From: Solwaraspora sp. WMMA2056
Lineage (GTDB): Bacteria; Actinomycetota; Actinomycetes; Mycobacteriales; Micromonosporaceae
NCBI RefSeq assembly: GCF_030345095.1
Contig: NZ_CP128360.1
Coordinates: forward strand, 1,302,001 to 1,366,000
Direction: 5' to 3'
Length of the DNA: 64,000 nucleotides
Of the stretch, positions 56,696 through 64,000 are shown piece after piece. The stretch's first letter is position 1, and every line of letters starts with the position of its first letter. Below the pieces are notes generated by a model. That model saw only the letters and a program-made list of their open reading frames with translations. It was not told where the DNA came from and ran no database searches. Both the position numbers and the translations under genes were made by a program.

Positions 56696-56989
56696 ATGAA
56701 CGACGACGTCCTGGTGGTCGACTTCCGGGTGCTGCAGCAGGCGAGCGTCGACATCCAGCAGGCGTTGCGCACGCTGGAGACCCAGCTCGATCAGGTGGAG
56801 CGCGACGCCGCGCCGCTGGTCGGCAGTTGGGACGGCGCGGCCCGCCAGGCGTACGAGGCCCGCCAGGCGCACTGGCGGGCGGCGGCCGGCCGGTTGCGCA
56901 CGATGCTGCAGGAGATCAAGGTGGCGGTGGATGAATCGGCGGCCGACTATCTCAGTACGGAGCAGCGCAACGTCCGGCTGTTTCAGTGA
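56696..56989 (+). CDS. WXG100 family protein (Esx-like partner)
   Basis: 97 residues, the classic length. The WXG turn is SWDGAARQAYEARQAHW, and the C-terminal segment includes the YxxxE-like export motif in YLSTEQRN. Together with the preceding gene it probably forms the heterodimer exported by the ESX apparatus. Confidence 0.88.
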   Translation: MNDDVLVVDFRVLQQASVDIQQALRTLETQLDQVERDAAPLVGSWDGAARQAYEARQAHWRAAAGRLRTMLQEIKVAVDESAADYLSTEQRNVRLFQ

Positions 56990-57137
56990 CCGGCCGGGGA
57001 AATTGTGTTTCGATCGGCACGCTGAGTGATAGTCGGGGCGTGATCGAGAACGCCTCCCCGCCGGCCGTTGTGATCGCCGCCCCACCTTGTAGGTTGTATC
57101 CGACGCGTGTGGCCTGTCCGGCGGAAGGGGGGCGGCC

Positions 57138-59102
57138 GTGACCGACTGGGAACCGGCCACCGAGGTCGAGGCCGCGATGCGTGATGCGCTGCTCCGGCAG
57201 GACCAGGAGCTGTACTTCCAGATCCTGGCCGGTACGGAGCTGCTGCTGCCGGTGTCGGCGGAGGCGCTGGCCGGCCAGGCTCCACTCGGCTGGGGTACCT
57301 GGACCACCAACGGCCGTACCCACGTGCTCGCCTTCACCTCCCCGGTCACCCTGCGCGCCTGCCTCGGTGACAACGGCAGTTCCGCCCGTCGGGTGACCTT
57401 CGCCGAGCTCGCCGCCACCTGGCCGAATCTCGAGTGGTGGCTGGCGGTCAACCCCGGTCTGCCGATCGAAGGCTGGCTGCCGGCCTGGTTCGTCGCTCAG
57501 CTGGCGCGGGGCGACGCGCGACTGCCGAACCGCGGCGGGCAGGCCCGCGCGCGGGCCACCGCCACCGTGCCGACCGGCATGGGGCCGACCGGCATGGGCG
57601 GTCACGGTGATCAGGGCGGTCACGGTGCTCCGGCCCGGCCCGGGGAGCCCGTGCCGCCGCCGCACGACCGGTACACCACCGACCACGCCGCACCACCGGC
57701 ACCCGCACCACCGGCACCCGCGCCGCCGACCACCCCGGCCCCGCAGGGCCAGTGGCCGCACCGCCCGCAACCCGACCTCGCCACGGCGTCACCGACCGCG
57801 CCGCCGGCGCCTGCCAGCCCACCGCCGTACGGGTCGACCCGTACGAGTGGCAGTGCCGGTGGCGGCGTAGGGCCCAACGGCCTGCCGCGTCGTGTCCCGA
57901 CACCACCTGCCGGTCCGGCGCCGGTCGAACCTGCGGCGTCGGCCCCCGCATCGGCTGCTCCGGCCCCGGCGAACGTCGCCCCAGCTCCAGCCCCCGCCCC
58001 AGCCCCGGTCGAGGTCGCGGCACCGGGCCCGGTCCCCGCGCCAACGGTCGCCCCGGTCGAGCGCGTCGAACAGCCCGTACAGCCGCAGCCCGAGCCAGAG
58101 CCACAGCTGCCGGAGCCTGAGCCGGCCGTCGTCTTCGATCCGGCGAACGACGTCGAGCGCGACCTGGTCGCCGCTGCCGGTGGCGGCGGCAGCAACTCCT
58201 TCCTCTCCACGCTGCTGCTCGCCCGGGTCCTGCTGCCGGTCTCGCCCGAGTCTGCGGCCGGGGCGCGGCCCGGCGACGACGGCTTCGTGTGGCGTACCGA
58301 GACAGTGGACGGTGACACCTTCGTCCTGGTGTTCACGTCGCCGGAACGCATCGCCGACCACTTCGACAGCCCGCTCGAAACGGTCGAGGTCAAGTTCGTC
58401 CAGCTGATCCGGCGTTGGCCCGACACCCAGTGGTCGTTCGTCATCAACCCCGGCACCCCGGTCGGCGCGAAGCTGCCCGGCACCGAGATCGTCGGCCTGG
58501 CCAGCTGGGCCGCCGAGCTCGGCCTCGGTGACGAGACCGAGGCCGAGCCGGCGGAGGCCCGGCCGGCCGAGTCGCCGGTCGCGCAGCCGGTCGCCGCGAC
58601 CGGTGGCACCGATCCTGACCAGCCGACGATGATGCAGAAGGCCATCGCGGCCAGCCAGGTCGACTACTACCTGGAGCGCGGATACGACCGGGTGTCCGGC
58701 TTCGTGCACCGGGCCGCCGAGGTCGCCCATCTGAACACCCCGGGCAAACTGCACGCCGCGCTCGGCCTGGGCTACGCGGGCTCACCGTTCGACCGGGCGG
58801 CGACGGAGATCTTCGTGCTCCGCTGGCCGGCCTACCGGCCGAGTCTCTACCGCATCCCCTACGGCGGGCAGCACGAGTCCGCGATGCGGGCGATGGAAGG
58901 CTGGGTCATCGAGCGTCCGCCGTTCCGGGGCAACGGGTTCGCCCCGGGCGAGAGCAGCGACGTGGTGGCCGAGTTCAAGGTGGACAGCATCCGGCTGCCG
59001 CACGGATCCCAGCTGTGGCGGCTGACCGCCGACGGCACCGAGACTCTCGTCGCCCGCCTGGACGTCGACGAGGCGGCGTGGCAGCGGGTCAAGGAGGAAT
59101 GA
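57138..59102 (+). CDS. ESX-linked protein with two SseB-like domains
   Basis: 654 residues. Two SseB N-terminal-like domains are separated by a long Pro/Ala linker. Domain 1 (about 9-135) has LLLPVSAEALAG, VLAFTSPVTLRACLG and LEWWLAVNPGLPIEGWLPAW. Domain 2 (about 345-465) repeats the pattern with LLPVSPESAAG, VLVFTSPERIADHF and WSFVINPGTPVGAKLPG. The C-terminal ~160 residues form a third domain (AASQVDYYLERGYDRVSGFVHR; FVLRWPAYRPSLYRIPYGG). GTG start. No signal peptide. Function is unknown; SseB proteins accompany secretion systems. Confidence 0.8.
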   Translation: MTDWEPATEVEAAMRDALLRQDQELYFQILAGTELLLPVSAEALAGQAPLGWGTWTTNGRTHVLAFTSPVTLRACLGDNGSSARRVTFAELAATWPNLEWWLAVNPGLPIEGWLPAWFVAQLARGDARLPNRGGQARARATATVPTGMGPTGMGGHGDQGGHGAPARPGEPVPPPHDRYTTDHAAPPAPAPPAPAPPTTPAPQGQWPHRPQPDLATASPTAPPAPASPPPYGSTRTSGSAGGGVGPNGLPRRVPTPPAGPAPVEPAASAPASAAPAPANVAPAPAPAPAPVEVAAPGPVPAPTVAPVERVEQPVQPQPEPEPQLPEPEPAVVFDPANDVERDLVAAAGGGGSNSFLSTLLLARVLLPVSPESAAGARPGDDGFVWRTETVDGDTFVLVFTSPERIADHFDSPLETVEVKFVQLIRRWPDTQWSFVINPGTPVGAKLPGTEIVGLASWAAELGLGDETEAEPAEARPAESPVAQPVAATGGTDPDQPTMMQKAIAASQVDYYLERGYDRVSGFVHRAAEVAHLNTPGKLHAALGLGYAGSPFDRAATEIFVLRWPAYRPSLYRIPYGGQHESAMRAMEGWVIERPPFRGNGFAPGESSDVVAEFKVDSIRLPHGSQLWRLTADGTETLVARLDVDEAAWQRVKEE

Positions 59103-59464
59103 TGCGTGACGGCTACGTCGCCCGCTGGCGGGGGCAGGAGTACGACGCCAGCCCGGACGGCGACCACGTCCGGATCTACCAGCCCACCGACGGCGACGGA
59201 TTCACCGCCATCCGCCCCGGCCGGTGCGTCCGGGTGGTGCCGGCCGCCGAGATCGACGACCTGGCGTACGTGCGGACCACCTGCACCTGGCACGGCCAGC
59301 CGTTCGTGGTGCTCGCCAAGCACGACAGCTGGCTGCGGGTCGAGTACACCGGCGGACGCGCCCCGGTCGCCCAGTCCCTCGGGCTGGAAGAGTTCGACTT
59401 CGGTGTCTACCAGGGCTGGGCACCGGCCAACGAGGTCACCGAGCTGCGGGAGCAGCGGGTCTGA
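59102..59464 (+). CDS. Small protein of the ESX-linked locus, unknown function
   Basis: 120 residues, mixed alpha/beta, acidic. It opens MRDGYVARWRGQEYDASPDGD and includes YVRTTCTWHGQPFVVLAKHD and FGVYQGWAP. The ATG at 59102 overlaps the stop of the SseB-like gene by 1 bp (TGATG) and lies 4 nt from AAGGAGG, so it is co-translated. I do not recognise a family. Co-occurrence suggests an accessory or chaperone of the SseB-like protein. Confidence 0.78.
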   Translation: MRDGYVARWRGQEYDASPDGDHVRIYQPTDGDGFTAIRPGRCVRVVPAAEIDDLAYVRTTCTWHGQPFVVLAKHDSWLRVEYTGGRAPVAQSLGLEEFDFGVYQGWAPANEVTELREQRV

Positions 59465-59509
59465 GCCGCGGATCCGCCGCCGGGCCGGGGCGCCGCTGGA
59501 TCGGCCCGG

Positions 59510-60448
59510 TCAGCTCTTCGCCCACCGCAGCACCTCACCGAGGACCACGTCGGGAGATTCGACGTGCGGGAAGTGGCCCACCCCGTCCAGTAGCCGCCAC
59601 TCGTACGGGGCGATCACGTACCGCCCGGAGCCTTGCGCGGTACGCGGCAGGACCGCCGGGTCCAGCGCACCGTGCAGCTGCAGCGTCGGCGTCACCAGCG
59701 GTTCCTGCAGCAGTTTCACGAAGCGGTAGCCGTGCAGCCGCAGCAGTGACCGGAACGCCCAGCGGTAGCCCTCCAGCGCGCAGAACGACGCCTGCGGGAT
59801 CCGCATAGCGGTGCGGCACCGCTGCTCGTACTCGGCGAAGCGCGGCCCGTCCGTCCAGGCCGGCCCGCCCCAGCGTCGGAGGAATTCACCGATCATCGTG
59901 GCGTCGTCGCGGGTCAGCACGTGCTCGTAGCGGGGCAGCTGGAACCGTAGTGACGGGGTGGAGGCGGTGAACTGCCCCCGTGGATCGGAGAAGATCGCCG
60001 ATCGTAGCCGCAGCGGGTGGGCGGCCCCGATGACGACCAACCGGCGCACCATCCGGGGGTGGAACGCGGCGGCCGTCCAGCCGATCATGCCGCCGAACCC
60101 GGCGCCGACGATGACGGCCGAACGCTCGCCGAGGGCCCGGATCAGGCCGGTGACGTCGGCGGCCAGCGTGTAGCCGTCGTAGCCACGGGGTGGTTTGTCG
60201 CTGGCCCCGAAGCCGCGCATGTCGACCGCGACGGCCCGGTACCCGGCGTCGGCGACGGCCGGCAGCATCTCGTGCCAGGCCCACCAGAACTCGGGAAAAC
60301 CGTGCAGGAACAACACCAGCGGGCCGGTGCCCGCCTCGACGACGTGGAACCTGCTGCCGTTCGCGCCGACGTACCGGTGCTCCCATGGGCCGTCGATGAG
60401 CACGCAGGACTCGTCCACCGGACCGACCGCCCCGCCGTCATCTGCCAT
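59510..60448 (-). CDS. Epoxide-hydrolase-like alpha/beta hydrolase lacking the nucleophile
   Basis: 312 residues. The oxyanion motif HGFPEFWWAWHE (about 49-60) and DMRGFGASDKP are those of epoxide hydrolases and haloalkane dehalogenases. However, the elbow GHDWGG is GAGFGG (115-120), giving Gly117 where the catalytic aspartate should be. GVGHFPHVESPD retains the base histidine. Either the enzyme uses another residue or it is a binding protein. It is divergent from the C45-type gene. Confidence 0.85.
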   Translation of the reverse strand: MADDGGAVGPVDESCVLIDGPWEHRYVGANGSRFHVVEAGTGPLVLFLHGFPEFWWAWHEMLPAVADAGYRAVAVDMRGFGASDKPPRGYDGYTLAADVTGLIRALGERSAVIVGAGFGGMIGWTAAAFHPRMVRRLVVIGAAHPLRLRSAIFSDPRGQFTASTPSLRFQLPRYEHVLTRDDATMIGEFLRRWGGPAWTDGPRFAEYEQRCRTAMRIPQASFCALEGYRWAFRSLLRLHGYRFVKLLQEPLVTPTLQLHGALDPAVLPRTAQGSGRYVIAPYEWRLLDGVGHFPHVESPDVVLGEVLRWAKS

Positions 60449-60553
60449 GGCCACAGCGTAGGCGGCCGCCGCACCCTGCGGATAAGGCCTGGTCAGACAA
60501 TCAGGGAAGATTCCGGGGCAGGTCTCGTCACTGGCGACGATAGGGTGATCCCC

Positions 60554-61789
60554 GTGGCTGATGATGTCGCCCGGCACGATCTGCGGGCCCCGCTGCGCGT
60601 CGCCGGAGTCCCGGTGGTCGACGTCACCGGCGCGCCCGCCGAGTGCGGTGCCGGGTACGGCGTCGCCGCCGCCGATCTGATCGCCGACAACGTCGACCGG
60701 TACCTGCGCCGCTTCCTGGACGAGGCCGGGCTGAGCCGGGCAGCGGTACGCGTGGCCGGAGGCACGTTCCGGAACGCCAGCCGGGCCGTGCACCCGCGAG
60801 TGACCGACATGCTCGACGGGCTGGCCGAGGGCGCCGGCGTGCACGTCGACGAGATCTACGCGCTCAACGCGCGTACCGAACTGCTCTACGGCACCCGGCC
60901 CCCCGCCGCGCCGGCGCATCCGGACGGTGCCGACGGCGGCTGTACGGCGGTCGGCGTGCTCGGCACCCACACCACCGACGGTCACCTGCTGCTCGGGCAG
61001 AACTGGGACTGGCACCCCGATCAGCGGGACACGATGGTGGTGCTGCGTACCGTCGACGAGCGTGGCGACGCGGTGCTCACCCTCGCCGAGGCCGGCATGC
61101 TCGCCAAGACCGGGCTGAACTCCGCCGGCCTCGGGGTCTGCGTCAACATGCTCGGCACCGACCGGGACGGGCTGTCGGCCGGCCGTACGCCGGGGGTGCC
61201 GTACCACGTTCTGCTGCGTGCCGTGCTGGAAGCCGGCAGTCTCGGTCAGGCGACCAGGGTGGCCTGCCGTACGCCGCGCAACGCCTCGATCAACATGCTG
61301 CTCGGTCAGGCCGGGCCGGGCGGCGGCGAGCTGCTGGATCTGGAGGTCGTACCCGGTGACGTGGGCTGGCTGCACCCGGCGGACGGGGTGTTGACGCACG
61401 CCAACCACCTGGAGAGCGCCCTGGCGGTGCGGGACACGATCAAGGACATGGGCGGGTCGTCGCTGTTCCGTTCGGCGCGGGCCCGACGGCTGCTGGTCGA
61501 ACGGGCCGGTCGCGGCCCGGTCGGGCTCGACGCGCTGGCCGACGTGTTCCACGACCACCTGGGGCTGCCGTTGGCGATCTGCCGGCACCTCGACGAACGG
61601 GACGCCCCGGCGGACCAGGCCGAGACGGTCCACTCGGTACTGCTCGATCTGGACAGTCGACGACTGGGTCTGGCGGCGGGGCCGCCGTGCCGGCACGACT
61701 ACCAGTGGCTGGAGCTGGCCGACGACGCCGACGTCAGCGCAGCAGCTCCGCGCGTACCAGCCGCCACGACTGACCGGGCCCGCAGCTGA
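60554..61789 (+). CDS. C45-family Ntn hydrolase / acyltransferase (IAT-like)
   Basis: 411 residues. Cys130 in GADGGCTAVGV is the expected autoproteolytic N-terminal nucleophile of the C45 family (acyl-CoA:6-aminopenicillanate acyltransferase type). Supporting blocks are LLLGQNWDWHPDQRD, GLNSAGLGVCVNML and GVPYHVLLRAVL. The pre-sequence ends at Gly129 and its first ~75 residues form the A chain. GTG start. Substrate is unknown; related enzymes act on N-acylated amines. The 3' end overlaps the convergent lipoprotein gene by 56 bp. Confidence 0.88.
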   Translation: MADDVARHDLRAPLRVAGVPVVDVTGAPAECGAGYGVAAADLIADNVDRYLRRFLDEAGLSRAAVRVAGGTFRNASRAVHPRVTDMLDGLAEGAGVHVDEIYALNARTELLYGTRPPAAPAHPDGADGGCTAVGVLGTHTTDGHLLLGQNWDWHPDQRDTMVVLRTVDERGDAVLTLAEAGMLAKTGLNSAGLGVCVNMLGTDRDGLSAGRTPGVPYHVLLRAVLEAGSLGQATRVACRTPRNASINMLLGQAGPGGGELLDLEVVPGDVGWLHPADGVLTHANHLESALAVRDTIKDMGGSSLFRSARARRLLVERAGRGPVGLDALADVFHDHLGLPLAICRHLDERDAPADQAETVHSVLLDLDSRRLGLAAGPPCRHDYQWLELADDADVSAAAPRVPAATTDRARS

Positions 61790-62258
61790 TCCGTACGTCG
61801 AGCGGCTCGACCTTGACCCGGATGCGGGTGTGCCGGACGAGTGGTGCACCAGCGTCGCCGTACAGCGCATGCTCCACGCCGTCGTCGGTGACCAGGCCGT
61901 AGCAGGGGCCGGTGCCGCCGGTGGTGACGGTGCCGACCAGCCAGTCGCCGGTGATCAGGTCGGACGGTGTCGACGGCGGCGTACCGGGGCGGGTCGGCAC
62001 CGGCGGGTCGGTGCGCGACAGCGGCGGCCCCGTCGGGTCGGCGGACCTGGTCGGGGTCTCGCCTGGCTCCGTCGGGGTCTCGCCGGGCTCAGTGGGCATC
62101 GTGTCTCCCGGCTGCGGGGTGGCCGACGTCGTGTCTCCCGGCGGTGGGGCGCAGGCCGCGGCGGTGAGGGCGAGGGCGCAGACGCCGACGGCCAGCCACC
62201 CGGCGCGGGTCGGACGACGCCGGATGGCTGACCGATGAATCAGCTGCGGAGGTGTCAT
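61734..62258 (-). CDS. Secreted lipoprotein of unknown function
   Basis: 174 residues. A basic N-terminus and hydrophobic stretch end in the lipobox-like LTAAAC (about 36), followed by a Thr/Pro/Glu linker containing two copies of GETPTE. The C-terminal ~75 residues include DWLVGTVTTGGTGPCYGLVTDDGVEHALYG, a compact beta domain with a cysteine pair. ATG at 62258; no clear Shine-Dalgarno. It lies 59 bp after the M6 protease gene on the same strand. Confidence 0.78.
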   Translation of the reverse strand: MTPPQLIHRSAIRRRPTRAGWLAVGVCALALTAAACAPPPGDTTSATPQPGDTMPTEPGETPTEPGETPTRSADPTGPPLSRTDPPVPTRPGTPPSTPSDLITGDWLVGTVTTGGTGPCYGLVTDDGVEHALYGDAGAPLVRHTRIRVKVEPLDVRISCGPGQSWRLVRAELLR

Positions 62259-62317
62259 GTCGGGTTGGACGCCGCCCGGCCGGCCGACGTTGCATCCGCC
62301 GGCCGGGCAGCACCGGC

Positions 62318-64000
62318 TCAGGAGATCCTGATCTTCATGGTGGTGCCGTCGACATCCACCACCCGGATCTTGACGCCGACGGCCGGCAGCTTGACCCCGT
62401 GGTTCGGCAACTCCTCGAAGAAGTACTTCTTGGTGTCGTCGAACACTGGTTGGGCCGCCTGGCCACGGATGTACTGCGGCTGGCTGTTGATGTGCAGGGT
62501 GAACGAGTCGGCCTTCTCCAAGCTGAACGGCGCGTCGTACACCTGGACCCGGGCCCGCCACGGCGCGCCGGTCAGGTTGTACATCGGCCGTGGCCGGGAG
62601 TCGATGTAGAGGTTGCGACCCTCACCCGGGTGCACGTTGGTGTTGTTGTCGGCCTGGGAGGTGTCCCAGTACGAGATCAGCAGACCCTCCTGGTAGGCGT
62701 AGTGGTCCACCCAGTCCGGCTTGCTGTCGGCGTAACCGAAGTAGTACGGACCGGTCTCGAGGTACCGGTCGTAGGAGACGTACGAGCGGTGCCCGGCGAT
62801 GTAGTAGTTGTCGAACTCGCCGGTGGCGCTGGCGCCGACCGCCGACCAGCCGGTCAGGGTCCAGTCGCCGTCGCCTTCCGCGCCGTCGGTGAAGATCGGC
62901 GATCCGTCGGCGGTGACGACGATCTCGTCACCGAAGAAGCCGCCGTACGCCACCGCGCCGTCGGTGCGGTAGAGCAGCCGCACCAGCACCTCGTCACCGG
63001 CGTACGCGTCGAGCGGTACGGCGATGTCCACCCACTGGCCACCGGTCGAGCTGTCGATCGCCGGGGTGCCGCTGCCGTCGGTGCCGAACGGGTCGCCGTT
63101 GATGGTGCCGTCCAGCGACGTCCAGCTCGCGCCGCCGTCGGTGGACGCCTGGTAGTACAGGTAGTCGTAGTCGTCCTCGATGTCGTAGCGGGCCTTCATC
63201 GACAGGGCGGCGGTGGCGGCCCCGGTCAGATCGAACTCGCGGGTCATCGTGTTGTTCAGGTCGTCGGAGTTGCCGGAGAAGTACTGCAGGTCACCGGCGT
63301 ACGGTTCGCCGAGCTCGGTGGTGACCTCCTTCTTCGGCAGGACCACCACGACCGCCTGCGCCCGCTTGGTGTTGTACTCCTGCGGTCCGAGGTGCAGGGT
63401 CCGCTTCTGGCCGGCGACCACCACCTCGTAGTCCAGCCAGCCGAGCTGCAGCTTGTTCCAGGCACCGAGGTCGCCGGGGCGCTCGCCGATTCCTTCGTCG
63501 GTGGCGGCACCGAGTCGGCTCTGCGCCATCAACGTCCAGTGCTCGTTGTTGTTGTCGCCACCGCCGGAGGTGTCGTAGTCGTCCGGCAGGCCCAGGTCGT
63601 GGGCGTACTCGTGGACGAAGACGCTCAGGCCGCCGTTCTCCGGCTGGATGGTGTAGTCACCGATCCACAGTCCGGTGTCGGCGATCTGGGTGCCGCCCAA
63701 CAGGTTGTCGGCGGGGCCGGTCAGGCCGGCGTCGCTGGCGAAGGCGTACCAGCGGTGGCTCCAGATGGCGTCCTCACCCTGCCACGGGTCGCCGTCCTCC
63801 TGGCCGTGACCGGCGTGGACGATCTGGAAGTGGTCGAGGTAGCCGTCGGGCTCGTTGAAGTCGCCGTCGCCGTCGAAGTCGTACCGGTCCCACTTGTCGA
63901 ACTCGCGCAGCTCGGCGGTGATCTCGGCGTCGGTGCGCCCGAGCGCCCGCTGGTCGGCGACCCACTGGTTGGCGGCGTCACGGACCAGCTGCCAGACGTT
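62318..64000 (-). CDS. Immune inhibitor A-type M6 metalloprotease (partial, 5' end outside)
   Basis: 560 residues are visible, reading from the window edge; the N-terminus is missing. The catalytic zinc motif HExxHxxGxxD is HEYAHDLGLPD (with DFDGDGDFNEPDGYLDHF and QIVHAGHGQEDGDPWQG upstream). Downstream are a MAM/Ig-like beta region (YDYLYYQASTDGGASW) and DEIVVTADG. This is the InhA/PrtV family of secreted proteases that cleave host or competitor proteins. It continues beyond 64000. Confidence 0.92.
   Translation of the reverse strand, partial: NVWQLVRDAANQWVADQRALGRTDAEITAELREFDKWDRYDFDGDGDFNEPDGYLDHFQIVHAGHGQEDGDPWQGEDAIWSHRWYAFASDAGLTGPADNLLGGTQIADTGLWIGDYTIQPENGGLSVFVHEYAHDLGLPDDYDTSGGGDNNNEHWTLMAQSRLGAATDEGIGERPGDLGAWNKLQLGWLDYEVVVAGQKRTLHLGPQEYNTKRAQAVVVVLPKKEVTTELGEPYAGDLQYFSGNSDDLNNTMTREFDLTGAATAALSMKARYDIEDDYDYLYYQASTDGGASWTSLDGTINGDPFGTDGSGTPAIDSSTGGQWVDIAVPLDAYAGDEVLVRLLYRTDGAVAYGGFFGDEIVVTADGSPIFTDGAEGDGDWTLTGWSAVGASATGEFDNYYIAGHRSYVSYDRYLETGPYYFGYADSKPDWVDHYAYQEGLLISYWDTSQADNNTNVHPGEGRNLYIDSRPRPMYNLTGAPWRARVQVYDAPFSLEKADSFTLHINSQPQYIRGQAAQPVFDDTKKYFFEELPNHGVKLPAVGVKIRVVDVDGTTMKIRIS

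Overview
The window is very GC-rich DNA with GTG/ATG starts, many 1-4 bp stop/start overlaps, futalosine-pathway menaquinone genes, an EccB/WXG100 set, LPxTG-type proteins and HelD/MazEF families. This points firmly to a high-GC actinomycete. Gene content and order best fit Micromonosporaceae (Micromonospora/Salinispora relatives), but the genus is inference. No rRNA, tRNA, CRISPR array, IS element or prophage was seen.

Layout. 0.1-5 kb: a membrane protein with its YtrA-type GntR regulator behind a repeat-rich promoter, a DUF2809 protein, a methyltransferase, a 29-bp-stem hairpin, a xanthine dehydrogenase C-terminal remnant and a secreted M14 carboxypeptidase. 5-9 kb: a cobalamin riboswitch controlling a BtuF/BtuC/BtuD-type importer, which overlaps a convergent VOC gene. 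9-17.6 kb: a hemerythrin/alpha-beta-hydrolase fusion lacking the catalytic serine, a PH-domain membrane protein, an AlgJ/AlgI-like O-acetylation pair, a HelD-like ATPase and a MazEF module with an iterated operator. 17.8-25 kb: mqnA, two tandem beta-lactamase-fold proteins and paaABCDE (phenylacetyl-CoA epoxidase). 25-29 kb: a kinase-like P-loop protein, a GT2 synthase coupled to a 62-residue LPRTG peptide, and a polytopic glycosyltransferase-like protein.

29-51.4 kb is the respiratory core: mqnC, an LPVTG surface protein, menG, a menJ-like FAD reductase, the complete 14-gene nuoA-N operon (complex I) and a long-chain polyprenyl diphosphate synthase. Together they make the menaquinone nucleus, methylate it, supply its tail, probably reduce the tail, and build the enzyme that uses it. 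A near-consensus Rex (NADH/NAD+) operator lies in the leader of the menJ-like gene, just before nuo. Between mqnC and the LPVTG gene is a candidate structured RNA with its own terminator.

51.6-64 kb: an IclR regulator, an ECF sigma/zinc anti-sigma pair, a GNAT enzyme, a small holin-4-like membrane protein, then an orphan type VII secretion locus (eccB, two WXG100 proteins, a tandem SseB-like protein and a small partner) with no EccC, EccD or mycosin in view. It ends with an alpha/beta hydrolase lacking its nucleophile, a C45-type Ntn hydrolase, a lipoprotein and an immune-inhibitor-A type M6 protease that runs off the window.
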